From the NCBI GenBank assembly GCA_963851025.1, contig CAWKOA010000006.1:62001-126000 (forward strand): 64,000 nucleotides of DNA, in the 5' to 3' direction. Made by a program: the position numbers and the translations under genes. This DNA comes from RYN-230 sp963851025 (lineage in GTDB: Bacteria > Actinomycetota > Actinomycetes > Streptosporangiales > Streptosporangiaceae). Position 1 is the first letter of the stretch; every line of letters begins with the position of its first letter. Shown in pieces: positions 8,341 through 17,425 of this stretch. Under the pieces are notes generated by a model. That model did not search any database. It saw only the letters and a program-made list of their open reading frames with translations, and was not told where the DNA came from.

Positions 8341-9095
8341 CGCACCCCCTCCGCCGGGCGGGCGTCTCCGGACGTCGAGGCCAGGATCTCGGCCAGGTGC
8401 ATGGTCCGGGTGCCCGCGCGCAGCCGGGACAGGCCGCCGCCGATATGCATCAGGCAGGAGCTGTCCCCGGCCGTGCACACCTCGGCCCGGGTGTCCAGCA
8501 CGCTGCGCATCTTGTCGGCCAGCATGGCCGTGGAGGTGTCCGCGTTCTTGACCGCGAACGTGCCGCCGAACCCGCAGCATGTGTCGGCGTCCGGCAGCTC
8601 GACCAGGTCGATCCCGGCCACGTTGCGCAGCAGCCGCAGCGGGCGGTCACCGACCCGGATCATCCGCAGCGAATGGCAGGTCGGATGGTAGGTGACCCGG
8701 TGCGGGTAGTAGGCGCCCACGTCCTCCACCCCGAGCACGTCGACCAGCAGCTGGGACAGCTCGTAGGTGCGGGCGGCGACCGCCTCGGCCCGGCGGGCCA
8801 GCACCTCGTCCCCGTAGCGGCGGGCCACCATCGCGTGCTGGTGCCGGATCGACCCGGTGCACGAGCCGGACGGGACCACGATCGCCTCGCAGTCCTCGAA
8901 CACCTCGGCGTAGCGGCGGACCAGCGGCAGCGCGTCGCGGGTGTACCCGGTGTTGACGTGCATCTGGCCGCAGCAGGTCTGCGCGGCCGGGAACTCGACC
9001 TGGTGGCCGAGCCGCTCCAGCAGCCGGACCGTGGCCCGGCCCGCCTCCGGGAACAGGGTGTCGGCCAGGCAGGTGACGAACAGCGCGATACGCAT
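8337..9095 (-). CDS. lutA: LutA: CCG-motif (Fe-S) subunit of L-lactate oxidation complex
   Basis: A 252-residue protein of the usual LutA/GlpC-CCG length. Two CCG cysteine-rich motifs are visible: AAQTCCGQMHVNTG at residues 39-52 and DADTCCGFGG near residue 185. They bind the iron-sulfur cluster, as in heterodisulfide reductase subunits. It starts with MRIALFVTCLAD, typical for the family. It is the first gene of lutABC, only 4 bases after the LacI-type regulator stop. Confidence 0.93.
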   Translation of the reverse strand: MRIALFVTCLADTLFPEAGRATVRLLERLGHQVEFPAAQTCCGQMHVNTGYTRDALPLVRRYAEVFEDCEAIVVPSGSCTGSIRHQHAMVARRYGDEVLARRAEAVAARTYELSQLLVDVLGVEDVGAYYPHRVTYHPTCHSLRMIRVGDRPLRLLRNVAGIDLVELPDADTCCGFGGTFAVKNADTSTAMLADKMRSVLDTRAEVCTAGDSSCLMHIGGGLSRLRAGTRTMHLAEILASTSGDARPAEGVR

Positions 9096-9099
9096 GGGG

Positions 9100-10158
9100 T
9101 CAGCCTGCCGCCTCAGTCGCTACCGGCTGCACGCCGGCCCGGCCCTTGCTCGACGCGCGCACCACCAGGTCCGGCTCGAACACGACCTGCCGGTGCCGGT
9201 GCGTGCCGTCGCCCAGGGCCTCCTCGATCAGCAGCTGGGCCGCGGCCCGGCCCAGCTGATGGCGGGGCTGGCGGACCGAGGACAGCGGCACCGCCGCCGC
9301 GGCCGCGAAGTCCACGTCGTCGTAGCCCACGATCGCCACCTCGCCGGGCACCCCGATCCGGTGCGTGGTCATCTCCTGCAGCACGCCCAGCGCGAGCAGG
9401 TCGTTGGCGCAGAACACCGCGGTCGGCCGGGTCCCGGCGGGCAGCCCGGCCAGCGCCGCGCCCGCCCGCTGCCCCGCGGTCACGTTCAGCGCGGGGGTCT
9501 CGATGACGAACAGGTCGGCGCCGCTGCGCCCGGCCCGCTCCAGGGCGCGGACCGCCCCGTCGCGGCGGTCGCTGACCTGCCGGATGCTCATCGGGCCGCC
9601 CACGAACGCGATCTGCCGGTGGCCGGCCTCCAGCAGGTGGGAGACGGCCAGGTCGCCGCCGAGCACGTCGTCCACCGACACCGAGCACTGGCCGCGGGAG
9701 GGTGACCGGCTGTCCACCAGCACCACCGGGGTGCCGCGGCGCTGCACGCTGGCCAGCCGCTTGTCGGCGCCGGACACCGGGGTGATCAGGATGCCCTGGA
9801 CCCGGTGCTCCTCCAGCACTTCGAGGTAGCGGGATTCCTTGGCCTTCTGGTCGTCGCTGTTGCACAGGATCACGGCCAGCCCGGCCTCGCTGGCCTCGTC
9901 CTCCACGCCGCGCGCGACGTCGGTGAAGAACGGGTTGGCGACGTCCAGGACGACCAGCCCGATGGTGCGGCTCCGGCCGGCCCGCAGCTGGCGGGCGGAC
10001 TCGTTGCGGATGAAGCCCAGTTCCTTGATGGCCGCCTGGACCCGGGTGCGGGTCGGCTCGGCCACCACTTCCGGGCGGTTGAGCACGTTGGAGACAGTGC
10101 CGAGCGAGACGCCGGCAAGGGCGGCGACCTCCCTGATACTGACCGGCGTGTCCGCCAC
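9100..10158 (-). CDS. LacI-family transcriptional regulator of the rhamnose/lactate block
   Basis: A 352-residue protein from GTG 10158, preceded by AGGAGG; an upstream in-frame start lacks this site. The N-terminal HTH is VSIREVAALAGVSLGTVSNVLNRP with the hinge ESARQLRAGRSRTIGLVV. A periplasmic-binding-protein-like sensor follows (NPFFTDVARGVEDEA, GYDDVDFA). It lies head-to-tail with lutABC and diverges from the rhamnose operon. Control of both sides is inferred. The effector is probably rhamnose or a downstream intermediate. Confidence 0.9.
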   Translation of the reverse strand: MADTPVSIREVAALAGVSLGTVSNVLNRPEVVAEPTRTRVQAAIKELGFIRNESARQLRAGRSRTIGLVVLDVANPFFTDVARGVEDEASEAGLAVILCNSDDQKAKESRYLEVLEEHRVQGILITPVSGADKRLASVQRRGTPVVLVDSRSPSRGQCSVSVDDVLGGDLAVSHLLEAGHRQIAFVGGPMSIRQVSDRRDGAVRALERAGRSGADLFVIETPALNVTAGQRAGAALAGLPAGTRPTAVFCANDLLALGVLQEMTTHRIGVPGEVAIVGYDDVDFAAAAAVPLSSVRQPRHQLGRAAAQLLIEEALGDGTHRHRQVVFEPDLVVRASSKGRAGVQPVATEAAG

Positions 10159-10503
10159 GGCTCCTCCTGTGCGGTCAGTGTCGTGCGGAGCGCTGGAACG
10201 CGTCAACCAGACGCGCCCCACCGGACCGACAGCCGCCCGACGAGCCGTGACCAGCCCCCCAGCCGCCCCGGGAACCACGCTGGCAGGCCAGCGCGCGCCC
10301 GGGCCTGGCCAGCACAATAGCGGCCGGGAAACCTGTCGGTAACGATTCGGGCATCGCTGCGGACCTCTATTGACAGGGTCGTGACTTCGCTCGACACTGC
10401 TTCAATACTTGAAACGTTATAGCACATCCTCCTTCAGGCACCCCCCGCTGGCCTGCTGCCGGGCCGGGGCGACCCCCACCCAGAGACGAGAGGGGACCGG
10501 GCT
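10159..10503. promoter_or_regulatory. Divergent promoter region with candidate LacI operator
   Basis: This is the 345-base gap between the regulator and the rhamnose operon. A consensus -35 TTGACA lies at 10370-10375, followed after 17 bases by GACACT (10393-10398), a plausible actinobacterial -10. Just downstream is TTGAAACGTTAT (10409-10420), whose AAACGTT core fits LacI-family operators centred on CG. A second weaker core, GTAACGATT, lies near 10339. The rest of the gap shows nothing else recognisable. The operator call is by motif and position only. Confidence 0.5.
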
Positions 10504-12240
10504 GTGACAGCTGGCGACGGCCGCGACGGCGGGACGATCCCGCCCGGGACCCCCTCGCCGGAGCCCCCGGAACCTGAGGCTTCTGAGGTGTCTGCGCCTG
10601 CTGGTCCCGCTGGTTCTTCCGGTATTCCTGAGGCCGCCGGTGCTTCTGGTGTTCCTGAGGCCACCGGTGCTGCTGAGGCTCCCGGGGTGACCAGTCCCCG
10701 GACCCCGGACCCGGGGGCGGGCGTGGCCGCGCCCGCGGGCGCCGTCCCGGTCCTGGCCCTGCACGGCGCGGCCAAGTCGTTCGGCGCCGTGCGCGCGGTC
10801 ACCGACGGCACCATCGACCTGTACGCCGGCGAGGCACACGCCCTGCTGGGCGAGAACGGCGCGGGCAAGTCCACCATGGTGAAGATCCTGGCCGGGGTGC
10901 ACCAGCCGGATTCCGGCGAGCTGCTCATGGACGGGACGCCGGTCAGCCTGCACAGCCCGGCGGACGCCCAGAGCGCCGGGATCGCGGTCATCTACCAGGA
11001 ACCCACCCTCTTCCCCGACCTGAGCGTCGCGGAGAACATCTTCATGGGACGCCAGCCGCTGCTGGCCGGGCGGCGGATCGACCGGCGCCGGATGCACGCG
11101 GAGTCCGCGGCCCTGTTCGGCCGGCTGGGGGTCAAGCTGGACCCGGGCCGGATCAGCCGCGGGCTGTCCATCGCCGACCAGCAGATCGTCGAGATCGCCA
11201 AGGCCCTGTCGCTGGACGCCCGGGTCATCGTGATGGACGAGCCCACCGCGGCGCTGTCCGCCACCGAGGTCGCCCGGCTGTTCGACGTGGTCGCCACGCT
11301 CCGCTCCGGCGGCGCGGCGGTGCTGTTCATCTCGCACCGGCTGGAAGAGGTCTTCGAGATCTGCCAGCGGGTGACGGTCATGCGTGACGGCCGGCACGTC
11401 CTCACCAGCGAGCTGGCCGGGATGACCGCCGATGACCTGGTCCGCGCCATGGTCGGCCGGCAGATGGAGGCGCGGGCGGCCGGCCAGCGCGGCGTCCCCG
11501 GCGAGCTCGTGCTCCGGGTCGAGCACCTGACCCGGGAAGGCGTGTTCACCGACATCTCGCTGGACGTGCGGGCCGGCGAGATCGTCGCCCTGGCCGGCCT
11601 GGTCGGGTCGGGCCGCAGCGAGGTGGCCCGGGCCGTGTTCGGCATCGACCGCTACGACGCGGGCCGGGTCGTGATGCGCGGCCGGGAGCTGCGGCGGGCC
11701 TCCCCCACGGGCGCGATGGCCGCCGGGATCGGCTTCGTTCCCGAGGACCGCCGGCAGCAGGGCCTGGTCATGGACATGTCGGTGCAGCAGAACGTGGCGC
11801 TGGCGTCGCTCGGCCGGCTCCGCCGGGGCGGCCTGGTCCGGTCCGCGGCCGAGCGCGCGTTCGCGGCCGACTGGGCGGTCCGGCTCAACCTCAAGTACGG
11901 CCGCCTGGTCAACCCGGTGTCCCGGCTGTCCGGCGGCAACCAGCAGAAGGTCGTCCTGGCCAAGTGGCTGGGCCGGCAGCCCGCGCTGCTGATCGTGGAC
12001 GAGCCGACCCGCGGCATCGACATCGCGACCAAGGCCGAGGTGCACCGGCTGCTGGTCCGGCTGGCCCGCGACGGGGTCGCCATCCTGATGATCTCCTCTG
12101 AACTCCCCGAGGTGCTGCACATCGGGGACCGGATCCTGGTCATGCGGGAGGGCCGGCTGACCGCGGAGCTCGGGCACGCGGAGGCCACGGAGGAGAAGAT
12201 CATGGCCGCCGCCACCGGCCAGCTGCAGGAGGCGTCATGA
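10504..12240 (+). CDS. rhaT: Rhamnose ABC transporter ATP-binding protein (two ABC domains)
   Basis: A 578-residue RbsA-type protein with two fused ABC domains. The first has Walker A GENGAGKS near residue 117 and Walker B VIVMDEPTAALS. The second has the degenerate P-loop GLVGSGRSE, the signature LSGGNQQK near 475, and LLIVDEPTRGID. It powers import through the two permeases that follow. About 80 residues before the first domain are low-complexity Pro/Glu/Ala/Gly; a start inside this stretch is possible, but GAGGGG precedes GTG 10504. The L-rhamnose assignment rests on the downstream catabolic genes. Confidence 0.85.
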   Translation: MTAGDGRDGGTIPPGTPSPEPPEPEASEVSAPAGPAGSSGIPEAAGASGVPEATGAAEAPGVTSPRTPDPGAGVAAPAGAVPVLALHGAAKSFGAVRAVTDGTIDLYAGEAHALLGENGAGKSTMVKILAGVHQPDSGELLMDGTPVSLHSPADAQSAGIAVIYQEPTLFPDLSVAENIFMGRQPLLAGRRIDRRRMHAESAALFGRLGVKLDPGRISRGLSIADQQIVEIAKALSLDARVIVMDEPTAALSATEVARLFDVVATLRSGGAAVLFISHRLEEVFEICQRVTVMRDGRHVLTSELAGMTADDLVRAMVGRQMEARAAGQRGVPGELVLRVEHLTREGVFTDISLDVRAGEIVALAGLVGSGRSEVARAVFGIDRYDAGRVVMRGRELRRASPTGAMAAGIGFVPEDRRQQGLVMDMSVQQNVALASLGRLRRGGLVRSAAERAFAADWAVRLNLKYGRLVNPVSRLSGGNQQKVVLAKWLGRQPALLIVDEPTRGIDIATKAEVHRLLVRLARDGVAILMISSELPEVLHIGDRILVMREGRLTAELGHAEATEEKIMAAATGQLQEAS

Positions 12241-13286
12241 CGACCACCGTGACCGAGCGCCAGCCCGCGGGCGCGCCGCCCGGCAGCGGCTCCCGCAAGC
12301 TCACCGAGCGGGTGTTCCGGGTCCGGGAATCCGGCATCATCGCCGTCCTGCTCGTGTTCGTGGCCGTCACCACCAGCATCCAGCCGTCGTTCCTGAACCA
12401 GCAGAACATCCAGTTCCTGCTCATCAACACCACGGTCTACGCGCTGCTCGCGCTGGGCGAGACCATGGTCGTGGTCAGCCGGAACGTGGACCTGTCCATC
12501 GGCTCGGTGCTCGGCCTGTCCGCCTACGTGTCGGCCGGGATGTTCGGCCATCACCCGGGCATCCCGATCCCGCTCGTCTTCCTGATCGGCCTGGGTATCG
12601 GGCTCGCCTGCGGGATGGCCAACGGGGTCATGGTCGCGGTGGGCCGGGTGCCCAGCCTGGTGGTCACGCTGGCCACGCTGTACATCATCCGGGGCATCGA
12701 CATCCTCATCGTCGGCGGCAACGAGGTGACCGCGCAGACGCTGCCGAACTCGTTCACCAACATCCCCCGCGCCACCGTGGCGGGCATCCCCTACCTGGCC
12801 ATCGCGATCGCCGTGGTGATCGGGATCGGCGCGTACTACCTGCGCGCGTTCCGGTCCGGCCGTGAGCTGTACGCGATCGGCTCGAACCCGGAGGCGGCCC
12901 GGCTGGCCGGCATCCCGGTCGGCAGGCGGATCTTCACCGCGTTCACCGTCAGCGGGGGGATCGCCGGGGTGGCGGGGGTGCTGTGGGCCGCGCAGTACCA
13001 GACGATCGACTCGACCGCGGGGACCGGCTACGAACTGACCGTTATTTCCGCGGTGGTTGTAGGCGGCGTGGCCATCTTCGGCGGGAGCGGGAGCGCGGTG
13101 GGCGCGGCGGTCGGCGCGCTGCTGCTGTCCAGCATCAACTCCGCCCTGAACGTGCTGGGCATCGAGCAGCTCTGGCTGGAAGCCATCTCCGGCTTCCTGC
13201 TGCTGGTGGCCATCACCCTGGACCGGGTCATCTCGGTGAAGCTCATGGCCGCCCTGCGACGAAGGAGCCCCGGCGTTGGAACCTGA
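12237..13286 (+). CDS. rhaP: Rhamnose ABC transporter permease (first)
   Basis: A 349-residue BPD_transp_2 (RbsC-like) permease with about eight to ten hydrophobic segments. Family motifs present are NVDLSIGSVLGLSAY, NGVMVAVGRVPSLVVTLATL and GSNPEAARLAGI. It overlaps the ATPase stop by 4 bases (ATGA). It forms a heterodimeric channel with the next permease. Confidence 0.87.
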   Translation: MTTTVTERQPAGAPPGSGSRKLTERVFRVRESGIIAVLLVFVAVTTSIQPSFLNQQNIQFLLINTTVYALLALGETMVVVSRNVDLSIGSVLGLSAYVSAGMFGHHPGIPIPLVFLIGLGIGLACGMANGVMVAVGRVPSLVVTLATLYIIRGIDILIVGGNEVTAQTLPNSFTNIPRATVAGIPYLAIAIAVVIGIGAYYLRAFRSGRELYAIGSNPEAARLAGIPVGRRIFTAFTVSGGIAGVAGVLWAAQYQTIDSTAGTGYELTVISAVVVGGVAIFGGSGSAVGAAVGALLLSSINSALNVLGIEQLWLEAISGFLLLVAITLDRVISVKLMAALRRRSPGVGT

Positions 13287-14391
13287 TCCGAACACGCGCG
13301 CCTCCGCGCCCGCCGCAGCCCCGGTGGACCCGGCCAACGCGCCGGGCGAAGGGGACTGGCTCCGCTCCGCGGCCCGTGGCTCGGTGCGCTGGGAAACCGG
13401 CCTGCTCCTCCTGGTCGTCGCCATCATCATCTTCGGCGCCGTCACCTCGCCCCAGTTCCTGACCAGCGGCAACTTCTTCAACACCGGCGTCACCTCGGGC
13501 GAGATCGCGATCATGGCGCTGCCGATGACGCTGATCATCATCAGCGGCGAGATCGACCTGTCGGTGGCCTCGATCCTGGGCATGTCCAGCGCCCTGCTCG
13601 GCGTCCTGTGGAGCCACCACTGGCCGATGCTGGCCATCTTCGTGGTGGTCGCCCTGCTCGGGATCGTGGCCGGCCTGATCAACGGGCTGCTGGTGACCCG
13701 GGTCGGCCTGCCCTCGCTGGCGGTGACGATCGGCACCCTGGCGCTGTACCGCGGGGTGGCCCTCATCCTGCTCGGCGCCAACACGGTCTCTGACTTCCCC
13801 GCGACCTACACCAACATCGGGGTGCTGCCGCTGCCGCACACCCAGATCCCGTGGAACATCGCGATCTTCGTGGTGCTGGCGGTGGTGTTCGGGATCGTGC
13901 TGCACGCCACGGCCACCGGGCGGTCCATCTACGCGATGGGGGCCAGCCCCGAGGCCGCGCTGTTCGCCGGGATCCGGGTCAAGCGGGTCAAGACCATGCT
14001 CTACGTGGTGTCCGGCCTGGTCTGCGCCATGTGCGGGGTGCTGTGGACGTTCCGGCTGGCCACCGCGGTACAGAACAACGGCCTGGGCCTCGAGCTGGAC
14101 GTGGTCGCGATCGTGCTGCTCGGCGGGGTGTCCATCTTCGGCGGCAAGGGCACGCTGGCCGGCGTGGTGCTGGCGGTGATCGCGTTCGCGGGCCTGCAGA
14201 ACGCCCTGCTGCTCACCAACTTCAACCAGGAGGCCACCGGCATCGTGATCGGTGCCCTCCTGCTCATCAGCGTGTTCGCCCCGAACATCGGGCGGCTCCG
14301 GCAGCTGGGCCGGCCCCGGTGGGCCCGCGGCCGGGGCGGGCACCAGTCCCGGAGCGGGCACCAGTCCCCCGCCGTCGGCGGCGGGACATGA
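13276..14391 (+). CDS. rhaQ: Rhamnose ABC transporter permease (second)
   Basis: A 371-residue RbsC-like permease starting at TTG 13276, nine bases after GAAGGAG and overlapping the end of the previous permease. Motifs are GEIDLSVASILGMSSALLG, INGLLVTRVGLPSLAVTIGTLALYRG and GASPEAALFAGIRV. The C-terminal tail is Arg/Gly/Ser-rich and cytoplasmic. Two different permease genes in tandem are typical of the rhamnose (RhaSTPQ) transporter. Confidence 0.87.
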   Translation: MEPDPNTRASAPAAAPVDPANAPGEGDWLRSAARGSVRWETGLLLLVVAIIIFGAVTSPQFLTSGNFFNTGVTSGEIAIMALPMTLIIISGEIDLSVASILGMSSALLGVLWSHHWPMLAIFVVVALLGIVAGLINGLLVTRVGLPSLAVTIGTLALYRGVALILLGANTVSDFPATYTNIGVLPLPHTQIPWNIAIFVVLAVVFGIVLHATATGRSIYAMGASPEAALFAGIRVKRVKTMLYVVSGLVCAMCGVLWTFRLATAVQNNGLGLELDVVAIVLLGGVSIFGGKGTLAGVVLAVIAFAGLQNALLLTNFNQEATGIVIGALLLISVFAPNIGRLRQLGRPRWARGRGGHQSRSGHQSPAVGGGT

Positions 14392-14593
14392 TCAGGCCCG
14401 GCCCGGGGACACATCCCGGCCCGGCCGCGCCGCACCAGGGCGGGCCAGCACGGTACCCGCCCCCGCCGCCGCACCCGGCGGCACCGCACCCGCCGCCACT
14501 GCACCGATCACCAGAGCCCGGGCCAGCACCGCCCGGGCCACACCCCCGCTCAGTCCCCCGCACGAGCACGGCCCCGATTGAAAGGATTCACAT

Positions 14594-15670
14594 ATGAGAC
14601 GCTCAATGAAGAGAGCCTTCTGGGCACCCGCGGTGCTCCTGGTCGCCTCCGCGACCCTGGCCGCGTGCAGTTCGTCGGGGGGCGGGTCCACCTCGTCCGG
14701 CTCCTCGGCCTCCGCCTCGTCCGGTTCCGGGGCGTCCGGCTCGCTGAAGACCGGGCTGAAGGTTTTCATCATCCCCAAGAACCTGGGCAACCCCTACTTC
14801 ACCACCGCGGACAGCGTGAAGTCGGGCGGGGCCATGGCCGCCCTGGCCACCCTGGGCGAGACCGCGACCGAGACCAGCGGGACGGCGGCCACGCCCTCCT
14901 CCCAGATCCCGGCTCTCCAGGCGGCGATCACCAAGGGCGCCAACGCGCTCATCGTGTCGGCCACCGACCCCAACGCGCTGTGCCCGACCCTGAAGGCCGC
15001 CATGGCCAAGGGCATCACCGTGGTCACCTACGACTCCGACGCCCCGGCCTGCCGGAACCTGTTCGTGAACCAGGCATCCACCGCCCAGATCGGCACCAGT
15101 GAGGTGGACCTGCTGGCCAAGGAGATCCACGACAGCGGGCAGATCGCGATCGTGTCCGCCGCCGCGTCGGCCACGAACCAGAACCAGTGGATCGGTTACA
15201 TGAAGCAGCAGCTGAAGAAGTACCCGAAGATGAAGCTGGTCTCGACCGTCTACGGGAACGACGACCCGACCACCGCCACCCAGGTGACCCAGGGCCTGCT
15301 GCAGCACTACCCGAACCTCAAGGGCATCATCTCGCCGACCACGGTCGGCATCCTGGCCGCCGCCCAGGTGGTCTCGTCGTCCAAGTACAAGGGCAAGGTC
15401 ATCGTGACCGGGCTGGGCACGCCGGACTCGATGAAGAAGTACGTGGCCAACGGCGTCGCCCCGGCGTTCGAGCTGTGGAACCCGGCCGACCTCGGCTACC
15501 TGGCCGCGTACGCCGCGGTCAACTACGCCTCCAAGAAGATCACCAACGCCGCGGGCCAGTCCTTCACCGCGGGCAAGCTCGGCAAGTTCACGGTCGGCTC
15601 GGGCGACAGCATCCTGCTCGGCCCGCCGTTCGTGTTCAGCAAGTCCAACATCAACAACTTCAACTTCTAG
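14594..15670 (+). CDS. rhaS: Rhamnose ABC transporter substrate-binding lipoprotein
   Basis: A 358-residue extracellular sugar-binding protein (periplasmic-binding fold type I). The lipoprotein signal is clear: MRRSMKRAFWAPAVLL followed by the lipobox LAAC with Cys25. A Ser/Gly linker precedes the domain, which opens KVFIIPKNLGNPYFTTADSV. The ATG start has GAAAGGA eight bases upstream. The 200-base gap between the permeases and this gene shows no recognised gene; it is proline-rich in all frames and may carry a separate promoter for the abundant binding protein. Confidence 0.88.
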   Translation: MRRSMKRAFWAPAVLLVASATLAACSSSGGGSTSSGSSASASSGSGASGSLKTGLKVFIIPKNLGNPYFTTADSVKSGGAMAALATLGETATETSGTAATPSSQIPALQAAITKGANALIVSATDPNALCPTLKAAMAKGITVVTYDSDAPACRNLFVNQASTAQIGTSEVDLLAKEIHDSGQIAIVSAAASATNQNQWIGYMKQQLKKYPKMKLVSTVYGNDDPTTATQVTQGLLQHYPNLKGIISPTTVGILAAAQVVSSSKYKGKVIVTGLGTPDSMKKYVANGVAPAFELWNPADLGYLAAYAAVNYASKKITNAAGQSFTAGKLGKFTVGSGDSILLGPPFVFSKSNINNFNF

Positions 15671-15684
15671 AGCGGCCGGAGCGC

Positions 15685-15736
15685 GCGTGATCATGGGATC
15701 AGTGTCGTTATAGCGACACCAATCCCATGATCACGC
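15685..15736. repeat. 52-bp near-perfect inverted repeat (copy 1 of a dispersed palindromic element)
   Basis: Two 22-base arms (15686-15707 and 15714-15735) pair with only two mismatches around a 6-base loop (TTATAG); one more G-C pair extends the stem. The outer arms are CGTGATCA and TGATCACG. The inner four bases are TGGG pairing with CCCA. It lies 15 bases after the rhaS stop. A second copy at 37208-37257 has the same outer and inner blocks but a different, still paired, four-base segment. No T-tract follows, so it is not a standard terminator. Confidence 0.9.
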
Positions 15737-15792
15737 CGCCCCCGACCTGACATGAGCACGGAGCCCCGCGAGGAGGGGAAGGAGGGGAACTG

Positions 15793-16113
15793 GTGGAGCG
15801 GGTCTGCTTCCTCGGCCGCGTCCGGCCCGACCGGCTGGCCGAGTACCGGCGGCGGCACGCCGCCGTGTGGCCGGAGATGCTGGACGCGCTGCGCGCCGCG
15901 GGCTGGCGCAACTATTCGCTGTTCCTGACCGGCGATGGGCTGGTGGTGGGCTACCTGGAAACCGACGACTACGCGGCGGCCCTGGCGCGGATGTCGGGCA
16001 CCGGCGTCAACCAGCGCTGGCAGGCGGACATGGCACCGTACTTCGCGGATCTCGGCGGCCAGCATCCCGACCAGGGTTTCCGGAGGATCGACGAGATATT
16101 TCACCTGGACTGA
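15793..16113 (+). CDS. rhaM: L-rhamnose mutarotase
   Basis: A 106-residue protein of the RhaM family, which interconverts alpha- and beta-L-rhamnose. His22 in RRRHAAVWPEM matches the conserved catalytic histidine, and NYSLFL and GYLETDDY are family strands. GTG 15793 follows GGAGGGG. It sits first among the catabolic enzymes after the transporter. Confidence 0.92.
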   Translation: MERVCFLGRVRPDRLAEYRRRHAAVWPEMLDALRAAGWRNYSLFLTGDGLVVGYLETDDYAAALARMSGTGVNQRWQADMAPYFADLGGQHPDQGFRRIDEIFHLD

Positions 16114-16177
16114 GACTGCAGGACCGCCGCCCCGGGACCGTGAGCTGGACGAGATCTGCTGCTGGAGATGACCTGAG

Positions 16178-17344
16178 ATGCCTGACCTGACCGCCGTGAA
16201 GACCGCCCTCCGGGCGCAGCGGATCGAACTCCCGTCCTGGGCCTTCGGGAACACCGGGACCCGGTTCAAGGTGTTCGCCCAGCCGGGCGTGCCGCGCACC
16301 CCGCAGGAGAAGATCGACGACGCGGCGCAGGTGCACAAGTTCACCGGGGTCGCGCCGTCCGTCGCGCTGCACATCCCGTGGGACAAGGTGGACGACTACG
16401 CCGCGCTGGCCGGGCACGCCGCCGCCGGCGGCGTGGCCATCGGCACGATCAACGCCAACGTGTTCCAGGACGACGACTACAAGCTGGGCAGCGTGGCCAA
16501 CCCGGACCCCCGGGTGCGCCGCAAGGCCGTGGCCCACCTGATGGAGTGCGTCGACATCATGGACGCCACCGGGTCACGGGATCTCAAGCTGTGGTTCGCG
16601 GACGGCACCAACTACCCGGGCCAGGACGACATCCGCGCCCGCCAGGACCGGCTGGCGGGAGCCCTGGCCGAGGTGTACGCGCGGCTCGGCCCGGCGCAGC
16701 GGATGCTGCTGGAGTACAAGCTGTTCGAGCCGTCGTTCTACACCACCGACGTGCCCGACTGGGGCACGTCGCTGCTGCACTGCCTGGCGCTCGGGCCGCA
16801 GGCCGAGGTGGTCGTGGACACCGGCCACCACGCACCGGGCACGAACATCGAGTTCATCGTGGCCCTGCTGCTGCGGGCCGGGCGGCTGGGCGGGTTCGAC
16901 TTCAACAGCCGCTTCTACGCCGACGACGACCTGATGGTCGGGGCGGCCGACCCGTTCCAGCTGTTCCGCATCCTGCACGAGGTGGTGGCCGCGGACGCGC
17001 TGCGCCCGGAGGCCGGCATCGCGTTCATGCTCGACCAGTGCCACAACATCGAGCCCAAGATCCCGGCCCAGATCCGCTCGGTGATGAACGTCCAGGAGGC
17101 CACGGCCAAGGCGCTGCTGATCGACACCGGCGCGCTGGCCGCCGCGCAGCAGGCCGGCGACGTGCTCGCCGCCAACGGCGCGTTCATGGACGCCTACAAC
17201 ACCGACGTCCGCCCGCTGCTCGCCGGACTGCGCGAGGACATGGGCCTGGACCCCGACCCGATCGCCGCCTACCACCGCTCCGGCTACGCCGACAAGATCA
17301 TCGCCGACCGGGTGGGCGGCACCCCGGCCAGCTGGGGCAGCTAG
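16178..17344 (+). CDS. rhaI: L-rhamnose isomerase (actinobacterial RhaI type)
   Basis: A 388-residue TIM-barrel metal isomerase (L-rhamnose to L-rhamnulose). Metal and substrate motifs of the gram-positive RhaI subtype are visible: LLEYKLFEPSFY (Glu179, Lys181), VVDTGHHAPGTNIEF, FDFNSRFYADDDLMVG and MLDQCHNIEPK. It is different from the E. coli RhaA sequence type, which is normal for actinobacteria. The ATG lies 64 bases after the mutarotase. Confidence 0.93.
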   Translation: MPDLTAVKTALRAQRIELPSWAFGNTGTRFKVFAQPGVPRTPQEKIDDAAQVHKFTGVAPSVALHIPWDKVDDYAALAGHAAAGGVAIGTINANVFQDDDYKLGSVANPDPRVRRKAVAHLMECVDIMDATGSRDLKLWFADGTNYPGQDDIRARQDRLAGALAEVYARLGPAQRMLLEYKLFEPSFYTTDVPDWGTSLLHCLALGPQAEVVVDTGHHAPGTNIEFIVALLLRAGRLGGFDFNSRFYADDDLMVGAADPFQLFRILHEVVAADALRPEAGIAFMLDQCHNIEPKIPAQIRSVMNVQEATAKALLIDTGALAAAQQAGDVLAANGAFMDAYNTDVRPLLAGLREDMGLDPDPIAAYHRSGYADKIIADRVGGTPASWGS

Positions 17345-17425
17345 CCGCCGCCGCCGGAAAATCTGAAATTCCAGGGCCCGCAACGAAAACCGCCCCGGGT
17401 CAGTCCCCCGAGAAGGAGTCTTGAC

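Noticed and set aside
14267..14569. Glycine/proline-rich frames between rhaQ and rhaS
   Set aside because: Low-complexity translation in every frame, no ribosome site and no family; treated as non-coding leader.
15685..15736. Hairpin after rhaS as an ordinary terminator
   Set aside because: No T-tract, long near-perfect arms, and a second copy in another context with covarying bases; terminator function is possible but does not explain the sequence conservation.
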